Below are positions 1 through 5,935 of a stretch of DNA of 7,023 bases, in pieces; position 1 is the stretch's first letter; each line of letters opens with the position of its first letter. This DNA is from Spirochaetales bacterium (GTDB lineage Bacteria > Spirochaetota > Spirochaetia > DSM-27196 > SLST01): assembly GCA_030642995.1 (NCBI GenBank), contig DAOWMR010000145.1, forward strand, positions 1 through 7,023, in the 5' to 3' direction. A model generated the notes under the pieces. The model ran no database searches and was not told where the DNA came from. It saw nothing but the letters and a program-made list of their open reading frames with translations. The position numbers and the translations under genes were made by a program.

Positions 1-56
1 CCGCACAGAGTAATTGCACATCCAAATAGTAGAAATCGTGAGAATCGTAGACCCAT
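1..56 (-). CDS. 5' end of an exported protein or lipoprotein, cut by the left edge
   Basis: An ATG on the minus strand (bases 54-56) is preceded by GGGAGG five or so bases upstream (within 61-69), an excellent Shine-Dalgarno. The visible 18 codons read MGLRFSRFLLFGCAITLC: two early arginines followed by a hydrophobic run, as in a signal peptide or lipoprotein leader. Cysteines at residues 13 and 18 could either one be a lipobox Cys, but the reading is too short to decide. The gene starts 72 bases after the psuG stop in the same direction, so it may be the third gene of the pseudouridine unit. A secreted solute-binding protein for nucleoside uptake would fit that position, but nothing visible shows it; this is only inference from context. 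Confidence 0.6.
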   Translation of the reverse strand, partial: MGLRFSRFLLFGCAITLC

Positions 57-110
57 GACGTCCCTCCCATGCAAGGTTGCAAGACATTGATGGGTGACTC
101 GTCTGCTTCA

Positions 111-116
111 AGTATA
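111..116 (-). promoter_or_regulatory. Weak candidate -10 box in the psuG-downstream gap
   Basis: The minus strand reads TATACT here, 5 of 6 matches to a sigma-70 -10 box, about 55 bases before the ATG at 56. No good -35 is found 16-18 bases upstream (inside the psuG end). The box partly overlaps one arm of a small stem (ATAGC at 114-118 pairing with GCTAT at 125-129, six-base loop) that also covers the psuG stop and lacks a T-run. The gap may therefore hold a separate promoter for the left-edge gene, or simply be a spacer in a psuK-psuG-X operon. Confidence 0.22.
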
Positions 117-128
117 GCCTATCCGCTA

Positions 129-1052
129 TCAGTCTACCGGCGGGCAGTTCAAGGCTACTTCGGCCGCAACCCGCGCGTTGTTCTTCACCAGCGCAATGTT
201 CGCCTCCAGGCTCTTGCCGTCGGTGAGTTCCACGATCCGGGCGAGCAGATAGGGCGTGATCTCCTTCCCGAGTATTCCCGCATCCTCCGCATCACGCGTG
301 GCCCGCGTGATGATCCCCTCGATGTACTCCGGATCCATCGCGCTTTCGGCCGGGATTGGGTTTGCCAGGAGAACCCCGCCTCCGAGGCCGGAGTCCCAGT
401 GTGCCGCCATGATCGTAGCGGCGTCGGCTGCCGACTCTACGCGGTGCGCCACCTTGGACCCACTCTCCCGGGTGAAGAATGCGGGAAACTCATCGGTCTC
501 GAACCCGAGAACCGGCACGCCCATGGTCTCCAGATACTCGAGCGTCCGCGGAATGTCCAGGATCGACTTTACGCCGGCGCTCACAATGGCAACCGGGGTA
601 CGAGCGAGTTCCTGCAGATCTGCCGAGACATCCATCGTCTGCTCAACGCCGCGGTGCACCCCACCGGTCCCGCCGGTGGCGAAGATTCGTATCCCCGCCC
701 ACGCCGCGCCGATCATGGTGGTCGCAACCGTTGTGGCGGCGGTCAACTTTCGCGCGAATGCGAAGCCGAGATCCCGCCGGCTGGCCTTGAGAACGTTCGT
801 TGATTTCGCGAGAACCTCGAGCTCCGCCGCCGAGAGACCAACCGTGAAGCGCCCGTTCATCACGGCGATGGTCGCCGGAACCGCGCCGGCGGCCCGAACC
901 ACGTCCTCCACCTCGCGAGCGGTCTCAAGGTTCTTCGGGTAGGGCATCCCGTGGGAGATGATTGACGACTCGAGAGCCACCACTGCCCCTCCGCTTGCGA
1001 TGGCATCGCTGACCTCCGGCCCAACCTCTATATAGATCGACTTTTGTCTCAT
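129..1052 (-). CDS. psuG: Pseudouridine-5'-phosphate glycosidase PsuG
   Basis: PsuG reversibly cleaves the C-C glycosidic bond of pseudouridine 5'-phosphate to uracil and ribose 5-phosphate; it is a cytoplasmic metal-dependent enzyme that works through a Schiff-base lysine. The 307-residue protein has the normal family length and is recognised end to end: ALESSIISHGMPYP (26-39), TIAVMNGRFTVGL (61-73), FATGGTGGVHRG (124-135), VSAGVKSILD (157-166), LLANPIP (228-234), GKEITPYLL (262-270) and LEANIALVKNNA (282-293). All residues known as catalytic in the E. coli enzyme have counterparts: E28, K89, the metal-ligand D145, the Schiff-base K162 and N285. The ATG at 1052 follows GAGAGGAG by about six bases, and that ribosome binding site lies inside the last codons of psuK. 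The psuK stop and this start are separated by a single base (TGA-G-ATG), which indicates translational coupling. No strong terminator follows the stop. Nothing looks broken. Confidence 0.97.
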   Translation of the reverse strand: MRQKSIYIEVGPEVSDAIASGGAVVALESSIISHGMPYPKNLETAREVEDVVRAAGAVPATIAVMNGRFTVGLSAAELEVLAKSTNVLKASRRDLGFAFARKLTAATTVATTMIGAAWAGIRIFATGGTGGVHRGVEQTMDVSADLQELARTPVAIVSAGVKSILDIPRTLEYLETMGVPVLGFETDEFPAFFTRESGSKVAHRVESAADAATIMAAHWDSGLGGGVLLANPIPAESAMDPEYIEGIITRATRDAEDAGILGKEITPYLLARIVELTDGKSLEANIALVKNNARVAAEVALNCPPVD

Positions 1053-1053
1053 C

Positions 1054-1950
1054 TCATTCTCCTCTCAATCGATTTCGGATCTCGGCGCTCCCATCGGCTG
1101 TCAGAGTCGAAGTGTGGGTCCCAACGACAACGGCCGCGGAAGTCGCAGCCACTCGCAGGGCCTCGGGCATTTCCAATCGATTATGCATGGCAGCCACGAG
1201 ACCGGCAACAAACGCATCTCCGGCGCCGGTAACGTCAACTACTGTCACATCGCCCGCAGGAAGATCTATGGTCACGTCCTTTCGGTGGTCGGTCCAACGG
1301 GCGCCCTCACGCCCGAGAGTGACTACTGTGTGCCGGGCCACGAGCGAAGGGGCTCGGGCGAGCACCGCCGCCTCCCCTGCGTCCGGTGTCACGGCGAAAA
1401 CCTTCCCGGCGAGATCGGCCACCCGCTGCGCTTTGGCCACACTCACAGGATCCAGGATGAGCGGCACCCCGGCCTCGTTGGCGATCTCAACGACACGCTG
1501 CAACGCATCCGCCGGAACGTTTGCGTCCGCCACGACGATTGATGACTCTCGTATCACGGATCGCCGGCTCTCAACAAAAGCGATATCCACCGCATCCATG
1601 ACCGACATGTCTGATGCAGCAGTGTCCAATTCGCCGGCACCGTCCAGGAGCGCCACGTAGACCCCGGACTGACCGTGGATCCGCGCCACGCCGGCAACAT
1701 CCACGCCGGCCTCCTCGGTCTCCGCAAGCAATCGGTCTGAGATCAGATCGTCTCCTACCACACCGAGCAGCCGTACCGCTATTCCGAGACGGGCGAGATT
1801 CTCGGCGATGTTTCTCCCCACCCCACCGGGCGCCAACCGAACGCCGGCTGGGTTGGAGGTACCCCGTTCGTAGGCTGGAGCATCCGCCGTGACATGGATG
1901 TCCATATTCAATCCACCAATTACGGTAACCGGCCGGTCGTCTGATCGCAT
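1054..1950 (-). CDS. psuK: Pseudouridine kinase PsuK, PfkB/ribokinase family
   Basis: It is predicted to phosphorylate pseudouridine at the 5' hydroxyl with ATP, supplying the substrate of the adjacent PsuG. The protein is 298 residues, typical for PfkB sugar and nucleoside kinases. It opens with the family's first strand (VTVIGGLNMDI, 8-18), carries PfkB signature 1 around GGVGRNIAENLARLG (42-56) and signature 2 DVTGAGDAF (239-247), where the last Asp of GAGD (D245) is the catalytic base. The pseudouridine assignment rests on the coupling to psuG, because many PfkB kinases look alike. I chose the ATG at 1950 because the first strand normally begins a few residues in. A GTG at 2010 and an ATG at 1962 are in frame upstream but would add a basic, Cys-containing leader (MGKKYSGYTC at its beginning) unlike the family. 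No strong Shine-Dalgarno precedes 1950. A -10-like box ends only about ten bases upstream, so the mRNA may be nearly leaderless. Confidence 0.92.
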   Translation of the reverse strand: MRSDDRPVTVIGGLNMDIHVTADAPAYERGTSNPAGVRLAPGGVGRNIAENLARLGIAVRLLGVVGDDLISDRLLAETEEAGVDVAGVARIHGQSGVYVALLDGAGELDTAASDMSVMDAVDIAFVESRRSVIRESSIVVADANVPADALQRVVEIANEAGVPLILDPVSVAKAQRVADLAGKVFAVTPDAGEAAVLARAPSLVARHTVVTLGREGARWTDHRKDVTIDLPAGDVTVVDVTGAGDAFVAGLVAAMHNRLEMPEALRVAATSAAVVVGTHTSTLTADGSAEIRNRLRGE

Positions 1951-1960
1951 AGTCCCGCGC

Positions 1961-1989
1961 ATTCTACACCGCGGGTCGACGCAGGTGTA
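1961..1989 (-). promoter_or_regulatory. Putative psuK-psuG promoter
   Basis: The minus strand has TAGAAT at 1966-1961, 5 of 6 matches to the -10 consensus. At a 17-base spacing the -35 position (1989-1984) reads TACACC, a poor match, so an activator might be needed or the box is fortuitous. Transcription from here would start near 1954-1955, leaving only four or five bases before the psuK ATG at 1950; that agrees with the lack of a strong ribosome binding site. The inverted repeat at 1964-1990 covers this promoter almost exactly. Confidence 0.4.
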
Positions 1990-1990
1990 G
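1964..1990. promoter_or_regulatory. Inverted repeat, candidate operator or activator site
   Basis: CTACACC (1964-1970) is repeated exactly in inverted form as GGTGTAG (1984-1990), with a 13-base centre that holds a further GCG/CGC pair. Arm centres are 20 bases apart, close to two helical turns, as expected for a dimeric DNA-binding protein. The site overlaps the putative psuK -10 and -35 positions, so it could be the operator of a pseudouridine-responsive repressor. Measured from the sigma-54-like promoter on the other strand it lies about 120-150 bases upstream of the expected start, which is where enhancer-binding activators sit. The plus strand has seven Ts at 1999-2005, but these are too far from the stem, and no gene upstream needs a terminator there. 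Confidence 0.5.
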
Positions 1991-2066
1991 CCTGAGTATT
2001 TTTTTCCCACAATGCGCGAGAATGCATGATCTTCTCACTCAGGAATATAACCCCGCCCGGCTCCAG

Positions 2067-2077
2067 CACAAATTGTG
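2067..2077. promoter_or_regulatory. Short palindrome upstream of the -24 element
   Basis: CACAA-A-TTGTG is an 11-base palindrome with 5-base arms, nine bases upstream of the -24 element. It lies in the stretch (about -46 to -36 relative to the predicted start at 2113) where proteins that tune a promoter often bind. There is no independent support; chance is quite possible. A TATAAC at 2046-2051 nearby is the only sigma-70-like -10 on this strand, and it lacks a matching -35. Confidence 0.25.
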
Positions 2078-2086
2078 GGGTCCGGT

Positions 2087-2102
2087 TGGCACGGTTCGTG
2101 CT
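2087..2102 (+). promoter_or_regulatory. Candidate sigma-54 (-24/-12) promoter of the DUF2202 gene
   Basis: The sequence TGGCACG-GTTC-GTGCT matches the RpoN consensus TGGCACG-N4-TTGCW at 11 of 12 defined positions; the only mismatch is G for T at 2098. The invariant GG (2088-2089) and GC (2100-2101) are exactly ten bases apart, the required spacing. The predicted start is about 2113, which gives a 31-base leader that contains the ribosome binding site of the gene at 2144. A complication is that GCACG-GTT-CGTGC (2089-2101) is itself a palindrome, so an operator or a small hairpin is an alternative reading of the same bases. Confidence 0.6.
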
Positions 2103-2143
2103 TCTCTATGGGCAACAAGACTGAAATCCAAATGGAGGATGAT

Positions 2144-2827
2144 ATGGAACAAAAGACGAAAACGACGAACCGGAAAGTGGCAGTGGTTGCCACTGTTCTT
2201 CTTCTTGCAACTGGAGCGCTGGCTGTCGCAGATGCGCCGATCATGATTGACTCAATTGAGCCGGCGCCGCTTTCCGCCACTGAGGAAGCGGGAATCCTCT
2301 TCATGCGTGAGGAGGAGAAACTTGCTCGCGACGTCTACCTGGCTCTCTATGATGTGTGGCAGCTCCGGGTCTTTACGAACATTGCCCGAAGCGAGCAGCA
2401 GCACATGGACAGCATGCTGGCTCTCATCGATCGATACGACCTGGATGATCCAGCCCTCACACCCGGCGTGTTTGCCAATCCCGAGCTCCAGGAGCTCTAT
2501 GATGTCCTGGTAGAGCGGGGTGCACAGAGCATGGAGGAGGCCCTTCGAGTCGGCGCCCTGGTCGAAGAAGTGGACATCGAGGATCTACTCGTGGACATTG
2601 CGGCGGCTGACAACGAAGACGTCCTGGTGATTTACGACAGCCTGTTGAAAGGCAGCTACAATCACCTGCGGGCTTTCGTGTCACAGATCGATCGGTTCTA
2701 CGACGACTACGAGCCAACGGTGCTGCCCCAGGATGAGTACGACGAGATCATCGGCAGTACTTCGTCCGGACCCGGCGGAATCGGCCAAGGCTCCACCGAT
2801 CGAGCGCCCCGCGGGCGCCGCGGTTAA
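2144..2827 (+). CDS. Exported DUF2202 ferritin-like protein
   Basis: The 227-residue protein starts at the ATG at 2144, five bases after GGAGG (2134-2138); earlier in-frame ATGs at 2075, 2108 and 2132 lack this spacing. Residues 1-31 form a signal peptide: basic MEQKTKTTNRK, a hydrophobic stretch to about 26, and possible cleavage after ALA (27) or ADA (31). Residues 45-180 are a DUF2202 domain, which belongs to the ferritin-like four-helix superfamily. Visible hallmarks are REEEKLARDVY (55-65), SEQQHM with the ExxH pair E84/H87, GALVEEVDIEDL (136-147) and GSYNHLRAF (169-177). Such Glu/His pairs bind a di-iron or other metal centre in ferritin-like proteins, but the activity of this family is not established. 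After residue 200 the tail is Gly/Ser/Arg-rich and probably disordered. The gene stands alone, with its own terminator and a sigma-54-like promoter. A role in periplasmic metal or redox stress is plausible but inferred. Confidence 0.88.
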   Translation: MEQKTKTTNRKVAVVATVLLLATGALAVADAPIMIDSIEPAPLSATEEAGILFMREEEKLARDVYLALYDVWQLRVFTNIARSEQQHMDSMLALIDRYDLDDPALTPGVFANPELQELYDVLVERGAQSMEEALRVGALVEEVDIEDLLVDIAAADNEDVLVIYDSLLKGSYNHLRAFVSQIDRFYDDYEPTVLPQDEYDEIIGSTSSGPGGIGQGSTDRAPRGRRG

Positions 2828-2850
2828 GCGGAACCCCAACCCTCTCCTTG

Positions 2851-2879
2851 GCGGGCCCCATCTCGGGGCCCGCTTTTTT
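2851..2879 (+). terminator. Intrinsic terminator after the DUF2202 gene
   Basis: GCGGGCCCC (2851-2859) pairs perfectly with GGGGCCCGC (2865-2873) around the loop ATCTC, and six Ts follow directly (2874-2879). It lies 23 bases after the stop codon. This is a textbook rho-independent terminator and shows that the DUF2202 gene is not co-transcribed with the next gene through this point. Confidence 0.95.
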
Positions 2880-2907
2880 GTCGCACAACCATTATGGCGG
2901 GGTGTCA

Positions 2908-2936
2908 TTGACCAGGAGTCGACCGATCTCTACGGT
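2908..2936 (+). promoter_or_regulatory. Weak candidate promoter for the ANKH-like gene
   Basis: TTGACC (2908-2913, 5 of 6 to the -35 consensus) is followed after exactly 17 bases by TACGGT (2931-2936, 3 of 6 to the -10 consensus). Since a perfect terminator lies just upstream, some promoter is needed in this 65-base stretch. Initiation near 2943 would place the start almost on the ATG at 2945. Confidence 0.3.
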
Positions 2937-2944
2937 AGGGGCCC

Positions 2945-4282
2945 ATGTCAATATCATCACGCGGACACACGACAGCCCCGGTCGACAGTTCACGCCTCCT
3001 CTCGTACTCGGAGATACTCATCTTCTGGCTGCCGTTGGGCGTGATGTGGATCATGATGGCCGCGGAACAACCGGCGCTGAACGCAATCATTGCCCGTCTT
3101 CCAAACGCGGAAATCAACCTTGCTGCGTTCGGTGTCGTGTTTGCCCTCTCACTTGTCATGGAAAGCCCGATCATCCAGATGCTCGCGGCTGCCACCGCAG
3201 TCGCCGACAATGCGGCAAACTATCGAATGCTCCTGCGGCTCATGCACGTCATGGGCATCGTGCTCACTTCAATTCACCTCCTCGTAGGCCTGACCCCACT
3301 GTACGATCTCATTGTCACCGGGCTCCTGAACGTACCGCCGGAGGTCACCGAAGCAAGCCGGATTCCCTTCGTTATCATGGCGCCGTTCACGATGGCCGTC
3401 GGATACCGGAGATTGTGGCAGGGGGTGCTCATCAGACACGGAAAGACCTGGATCGTACCAGTCACGATGATCTCTCGGCTCGGGCTCATTGCAGCAGTGC
3501 TGGCGATCGGATACGTGTCCGGCAGGGTACCCGGCGCGATGCTGGCCTCCATTGCGTTGGCATCCGGAACGATCATTGCCGCCGTCGCCGCGGGCTTGCT
3601 CAACCGAGTTCTCGTGATGCCGATCCTCAAAGAACCGACCGATAGGGGTCAAACCTACAGTTGGCGCAGATTGCTGCGCTTCTACGTTCCACTCTCGCTC
3701 ACGACGATCCTCTTCCTCCTCTCACAGCCTATGCTGACCTTCGGCATCGCTCGGAGCCTTGAACCGACCCGATCGCTCGCCGTGTGGCCGGTGGTCAATG
3801 CCTACATGTTCCTGTTCACCTCCATTGCGCTTTCATACCAAGAGACCGCGATTGCACTGCTCAACCGCAGTCCACGGAGTTTCCCCAGACTCTCGCGCTT
3901 TACGCTTATCCTCGCAATTTCCCTCTCCTGCCTGATGTTACTCACCGGACTCACGCCAATCGGAGACTGGTGGTTCCGCGTCGTAAGCGGCCTTGGCGAA
4001 CCACTCCTGGCGCTTACCAGGACACCGCTGCTCATCCTCTCCGTAGTGCCCGCCTTGACGACCTACAAAGCGTGGTACGGCGCACGATACGTCACGGCCG
4101 ACCGGACAACTATCCTCGCTCAGGGCGTGATTGCTTACACCATTGCGCTATTCTTCTGCATCTTTGCGGGGCCGACGCTTTTCCCAATCGTCGGAGTAAC
4201 GGTGGCCGCCCTGGCGCTCACAATCGCGCAAGGATTTGAGAACGGATACCTCCTCATTCGACGACCGGTCGGTATCAAGTGA
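2945..4282 (+). CDS. Polytopic membrane protein, ANKH-like MOP-superfamily transporter
   Basis: A 445-residue integral membrane protein with about a dozen hydrophobic segments, from roughly residue 23 to 435, and a cytoplasmic-looking polar linker near 228-240 (LKEPTDRGQTYSWRR) that divides it into two halves, as in MATE-fold flippases. The N-terminal pattern FWLPLGVMWIMMAAEQPALN (27-46), followed by NLAAFG (58-63) and a helix with ESP (73-75), resembles the start of animal progressive ankylosis protein (ANKH: a PLG helix, then GEQALN and a LASYG helix). The shared Glu-Gln (E41-Q42) lies in a membrane helix and may be functional. The second half reopens with a similar LLRFYVPLSLTTILF pattern (about 242-256), consistent with an internal duplication. 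The substrate is unknown; ANKH exports ATP/citrate-type anions, and other MOP members move drugs or lipid-linked sugars. The ATG at 2945 has only AGGGG three bases upstream. No functional partner lies next to it. I am confident of a membrane transporter-like protein, less so of the ANKH link. Confidence 0.82.
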   Translation: MSISSRGHTTAPVDSSRLLSYSEILIFWLPLGVMWIMMAAEQPALNAIIARLPNAEINLAAFGVVFALSLVMESPIIQMLAAATAVADNAANYRMLLRLMHVMGIVLTSIHLLVGLTPLYDLIVTGLLNVPPEVTEASRIPFVIMAPFTMAVGYRRLWQGVLIRHGKTWIVPVTMISRLGLIAAVLAIGYVSGRVPGAMLASIALASGTIIAAVAAGLLNRVLVMPILKEPTDRGQTYSWRRLLRFYVPLSLTTILFLLSQPMLTFGIARSLEPTRSLAVWPVVNAYMFLFTSIALSYQETAIALLNRSPRSFPRLSRFTLILAISLSCLMLLTGLTPIGDWWFRVVSGLGEPLLALTRTPLLILSVVPALTTYKAWYGARYVTADRTTILAQGVIAYTIALFFCIFAGPTLFPIVGVTVAALALTIAQGFENGYLLIRRPVGIK

Positions 4283-4608
4283 GCGCTCGGATTGCCGTCT
4301 CACCCGCCACAGCCGGCGGCTTTCCGTCTGTCCGGGAGATCTCTGTTGAGTACGCAACGGCCTTATTCTGCTGGCAAAGACCACTCCGGACGGCGCTGCA
4401 GGCGCCACATCGGACAGCGTTGCGGGGCGTGTTGCCTTTCGTCGACTTGACGTTCGTCGGTGTGAGATGAAACGGCTATGGGTTCGGGAACCGTTCAGGA
4501 AACTGGGGGTCGGTCAGTTGCCAGTGTCCTCAATCATCGACACTGCCCGCGCCGCGCCTCCACGAGTCCTTCGGGTTCCGCGAGATTAGCCCCTACTACA
4601 ACAACCCG
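4283..4608. other. 326-base stretch between converging genes, no convincing gene
   Basis: Here the plus-strand transporter gene and the minus-strand YihY gene converge. Open frames are short or antisense shadows with no recognisable family. The structures seen are: CCGCC/GGCGG (4304-4308, 4315-4319) followed by CTTT, a weak terminator candidate for the transporter; GGCGC/GCGCC (4392-4406, five-base loop); CAGTGTC/GACACTG (4522-4528, 4539-4545, ten-base loop); and CGGGTT/AACCCG (4572-4577, 4603-4608), which begins right at the YihY stop. None has a real T-run. The gap is larger than the others in the window and could hold a decayed gene or an unrecognised RNA. Confidence 0.5.
4304..4324 (+). 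terminator. Weak terminator candidate after the transporter gene
   Basis: A five-base-pair GC stem (CCGCC at 4304-4308 with GGCGG at 4315-4319, loop ACAGCC) begins 21 bases after the stop and is followed by CTTTC. The T-run is only three bases, so termination would be inefficient at best. Confidence 0.25.
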
Positions 4609-5928
4609 CTACCGGGGCCCGTCTACCTCAGCCTGGATTTGTGAGCCTTCCGGCTCTTCACCGAGACCCATGACGCGTTCGTCGGTGAGTGAAATGGCCG
4701 GATCTTCACGCCACAGAGCCAGCAGTCTGGACACCATTCCACCCGCGCCGGAAGGTGCCGTGTCCAGGTCCTGCGGCCTGCCCTCGATCACCCCCGCGAC
4801 AAGGTCCCCAACCGAGATTGAACCGACTCCCCTGACAGGCAGCAAGCCGTGGTCGGTATCCAGGAACAGACCGCATCCGGCCAGACTTGTACGGACTCGA
4901 TCAGCCATGACTGCACCCAGGCGATAGTCCAGATCCTCGCCGGTGACGGCCGGCGCCCCGTCCTGATGCCGCCGACCAATCTCAAGCGCCGTGGCCACGC
5001 ACTGATCGATAACCGCCGACACTGGTCCATCGACTCGGTGCGGAGCTTCGTCGGCCAGAGGCTCAAGGCGATGCTGGAAGATGTAGGACACCTCCACGCC
5101 AATGAGAATGAAAAACCAAGTGAGATAGAGCCAGATAAGGAAGATCGGCAGTACCGCCAGCGAGCCGTAGATGAGATTGAATCGCATGACTGATGTCGAC
5201 CAGAAGATGAAAATTCGTTTGGCCAACTCCCAGACGATCACGGAGACAACCGCGCCCAGTGCCGCGCTACCCGGCTTGACCTTGCCGGCCGGAACCAGGA
5301 TGTTCAACGAGAATATCGTCAGGAAAACGAAGATCGGAGGCAGGAGGACATTACGAAGCCAGGTAGCTTCTGCAACGTCGGGGAAGGTGGCTTGGATCAC
5401 GGCATGCACCCCCGGCCCAAAGGCAAAGCTCGCCGACAGGAGCCCCGTGCCGATGACAATGATGCTCGTGTACGAAGCGACTTGCCCCCACACGCCGCGG
5501 CGAGACCGGAATTTCCAGATTGTATTGAAGGATATTTTGATGTTCCGCAGCAACAGGGCCGCCGTGCCGAGGAACATGAACAGTCCAAGAAACCCGAGCG
5601 TACGCGTATTTGAGGCAAATTGCCGGATGCTCGCAGAAACCTCTTCGTGGACGGCCGGCACTAACTGCTCGATGAGGGCTCGCTGCGCCTCCTCGATCAA
5701 CGGTTCGAACGCACCCAAGACGGAAAGGACCGCAACCACGAACGCACTCAGCGGAACGAGGGCGAAGAGAGTGCTGAACGCGAGGCCCGCAGCACGGCCG
5801 GAACATGCGTCGGCGAAGAACCTTCTCCCAACGTGCGCTCCAAATTGCCACACCGACTTCATCCACCGCACAACCTTCAACCATTGCATGGCGATGATGG
5901 TCACTGATGATCGGCCGGGTGTCAACAT
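4609..5928 (-). CDS. YihY/BrkB-family inner membrane protein with long C-terminal tail
   Basis: A 439-residue protein of the YihY/UPF0761 family, once called ribonuclease BN or virulence factor BrkB; the molecular role of the family is unsettled. The core runs to about residue 288 and has around six membrane segments. Hallmarks are AAGLAFSTLFALVPL (46-60), a GTAALLLRNIKISFNTIW segment (121-138) and YGSLAVLPIFLIWLYL (254-269) with the following IGVEVSY. Typical short members are about 290 residues; here some 150 more follow. That tail has the look of the winged-helix-like end of long YihY proteins: GAPAVTGEDLDYRLG, a helix, CGLFLDTDHGLLPV, then ISVGDLVAGV. Its last 50 residues seem disordered. 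The start is uncertain: ATG 5928 has GGAG directly against it, while GTG 5904 and ATG 5889 (MQWLKVV) are also in frame and lack clear ribosome binding sites. The lipoprotein gene lies 30 bases upstream, so both are probably one operon. Confidence 0.9.
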   Translation of the reverse strand: MLTPGRSSVTIIAMQWLKVVRWMKSVWQFGAHVGRRFFADACSGRAAGLAFSTLFALVPLSAFVVAVLSVLGAFEPLIEEAQRALIEQLVPAVHEEVSASIRQFASNTRTLGFLGLFMFLGTAALLLRNIKISFNTIWKFRSRRGVWGQVASYTSIIVIGTGLLSASFAFGPGVHAVIQATFPDVAEATWLRNVLLPPIFVFLTIFSLNILVPAGKVKPGSAALGAVVSVIVWELAKRIFIFWSTSVMRFNLIYGSLAVLPIFLIWLYLTWFFILIGVEVSYIFQHRLEPLADEAPHRVDGPVSAVIDQCVATALEIGRRHQDGAPAVTGEDLDYRLGAVMADRVRTSLAGCGLFLDTDHGLLPVRGVGSISVGDLVAGVIEGRPQDLDTAPSGAGGMVSRLLALWREDPAISLTDERVMGLGEEPEGSQIQAEVDGPR

Positions 5929-5935
5929 CTCCGAC

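Larger units (their letters stand above)
1956..2018. repeat. Widely spaced 8+8 bp inverted repeat
   Basis: CGCGCATT (1956-1963) recurs inverted as AATGCGCG (2011-2018), with 47 bases between the arms. One arm touches the psuK -10 box and translation start. The other lies midway to the DUF2202 gene. It may be a pair of sites for one regulator or chance similarity in GC-rich DNA. Confidence 0.3.

Noticed and set aside
256..942. Open frame of 228 codons antisense to psuG
   Set aside because: Ser/Arg/Ala-rich shadow with no family match, lying wholly inside a well-conserved enzyme gene.
1984..2005. Stem CTACACC/GGTGTAG with a nearby run of seven Ts, as a plus-strand terminator
   Set aside because: The T-run starts nine bases after the stem, and no plus-strand gene lies upstream that would need it. 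An operator or activator site fits better.
129..2010. Possible fused PsuK-PsuG bifunctional enzyme
   Set aside because: There is a clear TGA stop, one spacer base and a new ATG with its own ribosome binding site, so these are two coupled genes.
1951..2010. Extended psuK start at GTG 2010
   Set aside because: It would add a 20-residue leader that includes two Cys and reads through the inverted repeat and promoter-like box, and PfkB kinases normally begin just before the first strand.
4279..4470. 63-codon frame whose GTG overlaps the transporter stop (GTGA)
   Set aside because: The overlap looks like translational coupling, but there is no ribosome binding site and the peptide has no hydrophobic, repeat or domain pattern. 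Not enough to call a gene.
4447..4475. TTGACG as a -35 box in the 4283-4608 gap
   Set aside because: The positions 17-18 bases downstream read AAACGG/AACGGC, nothing like a -10, and no gene follows on that strand.
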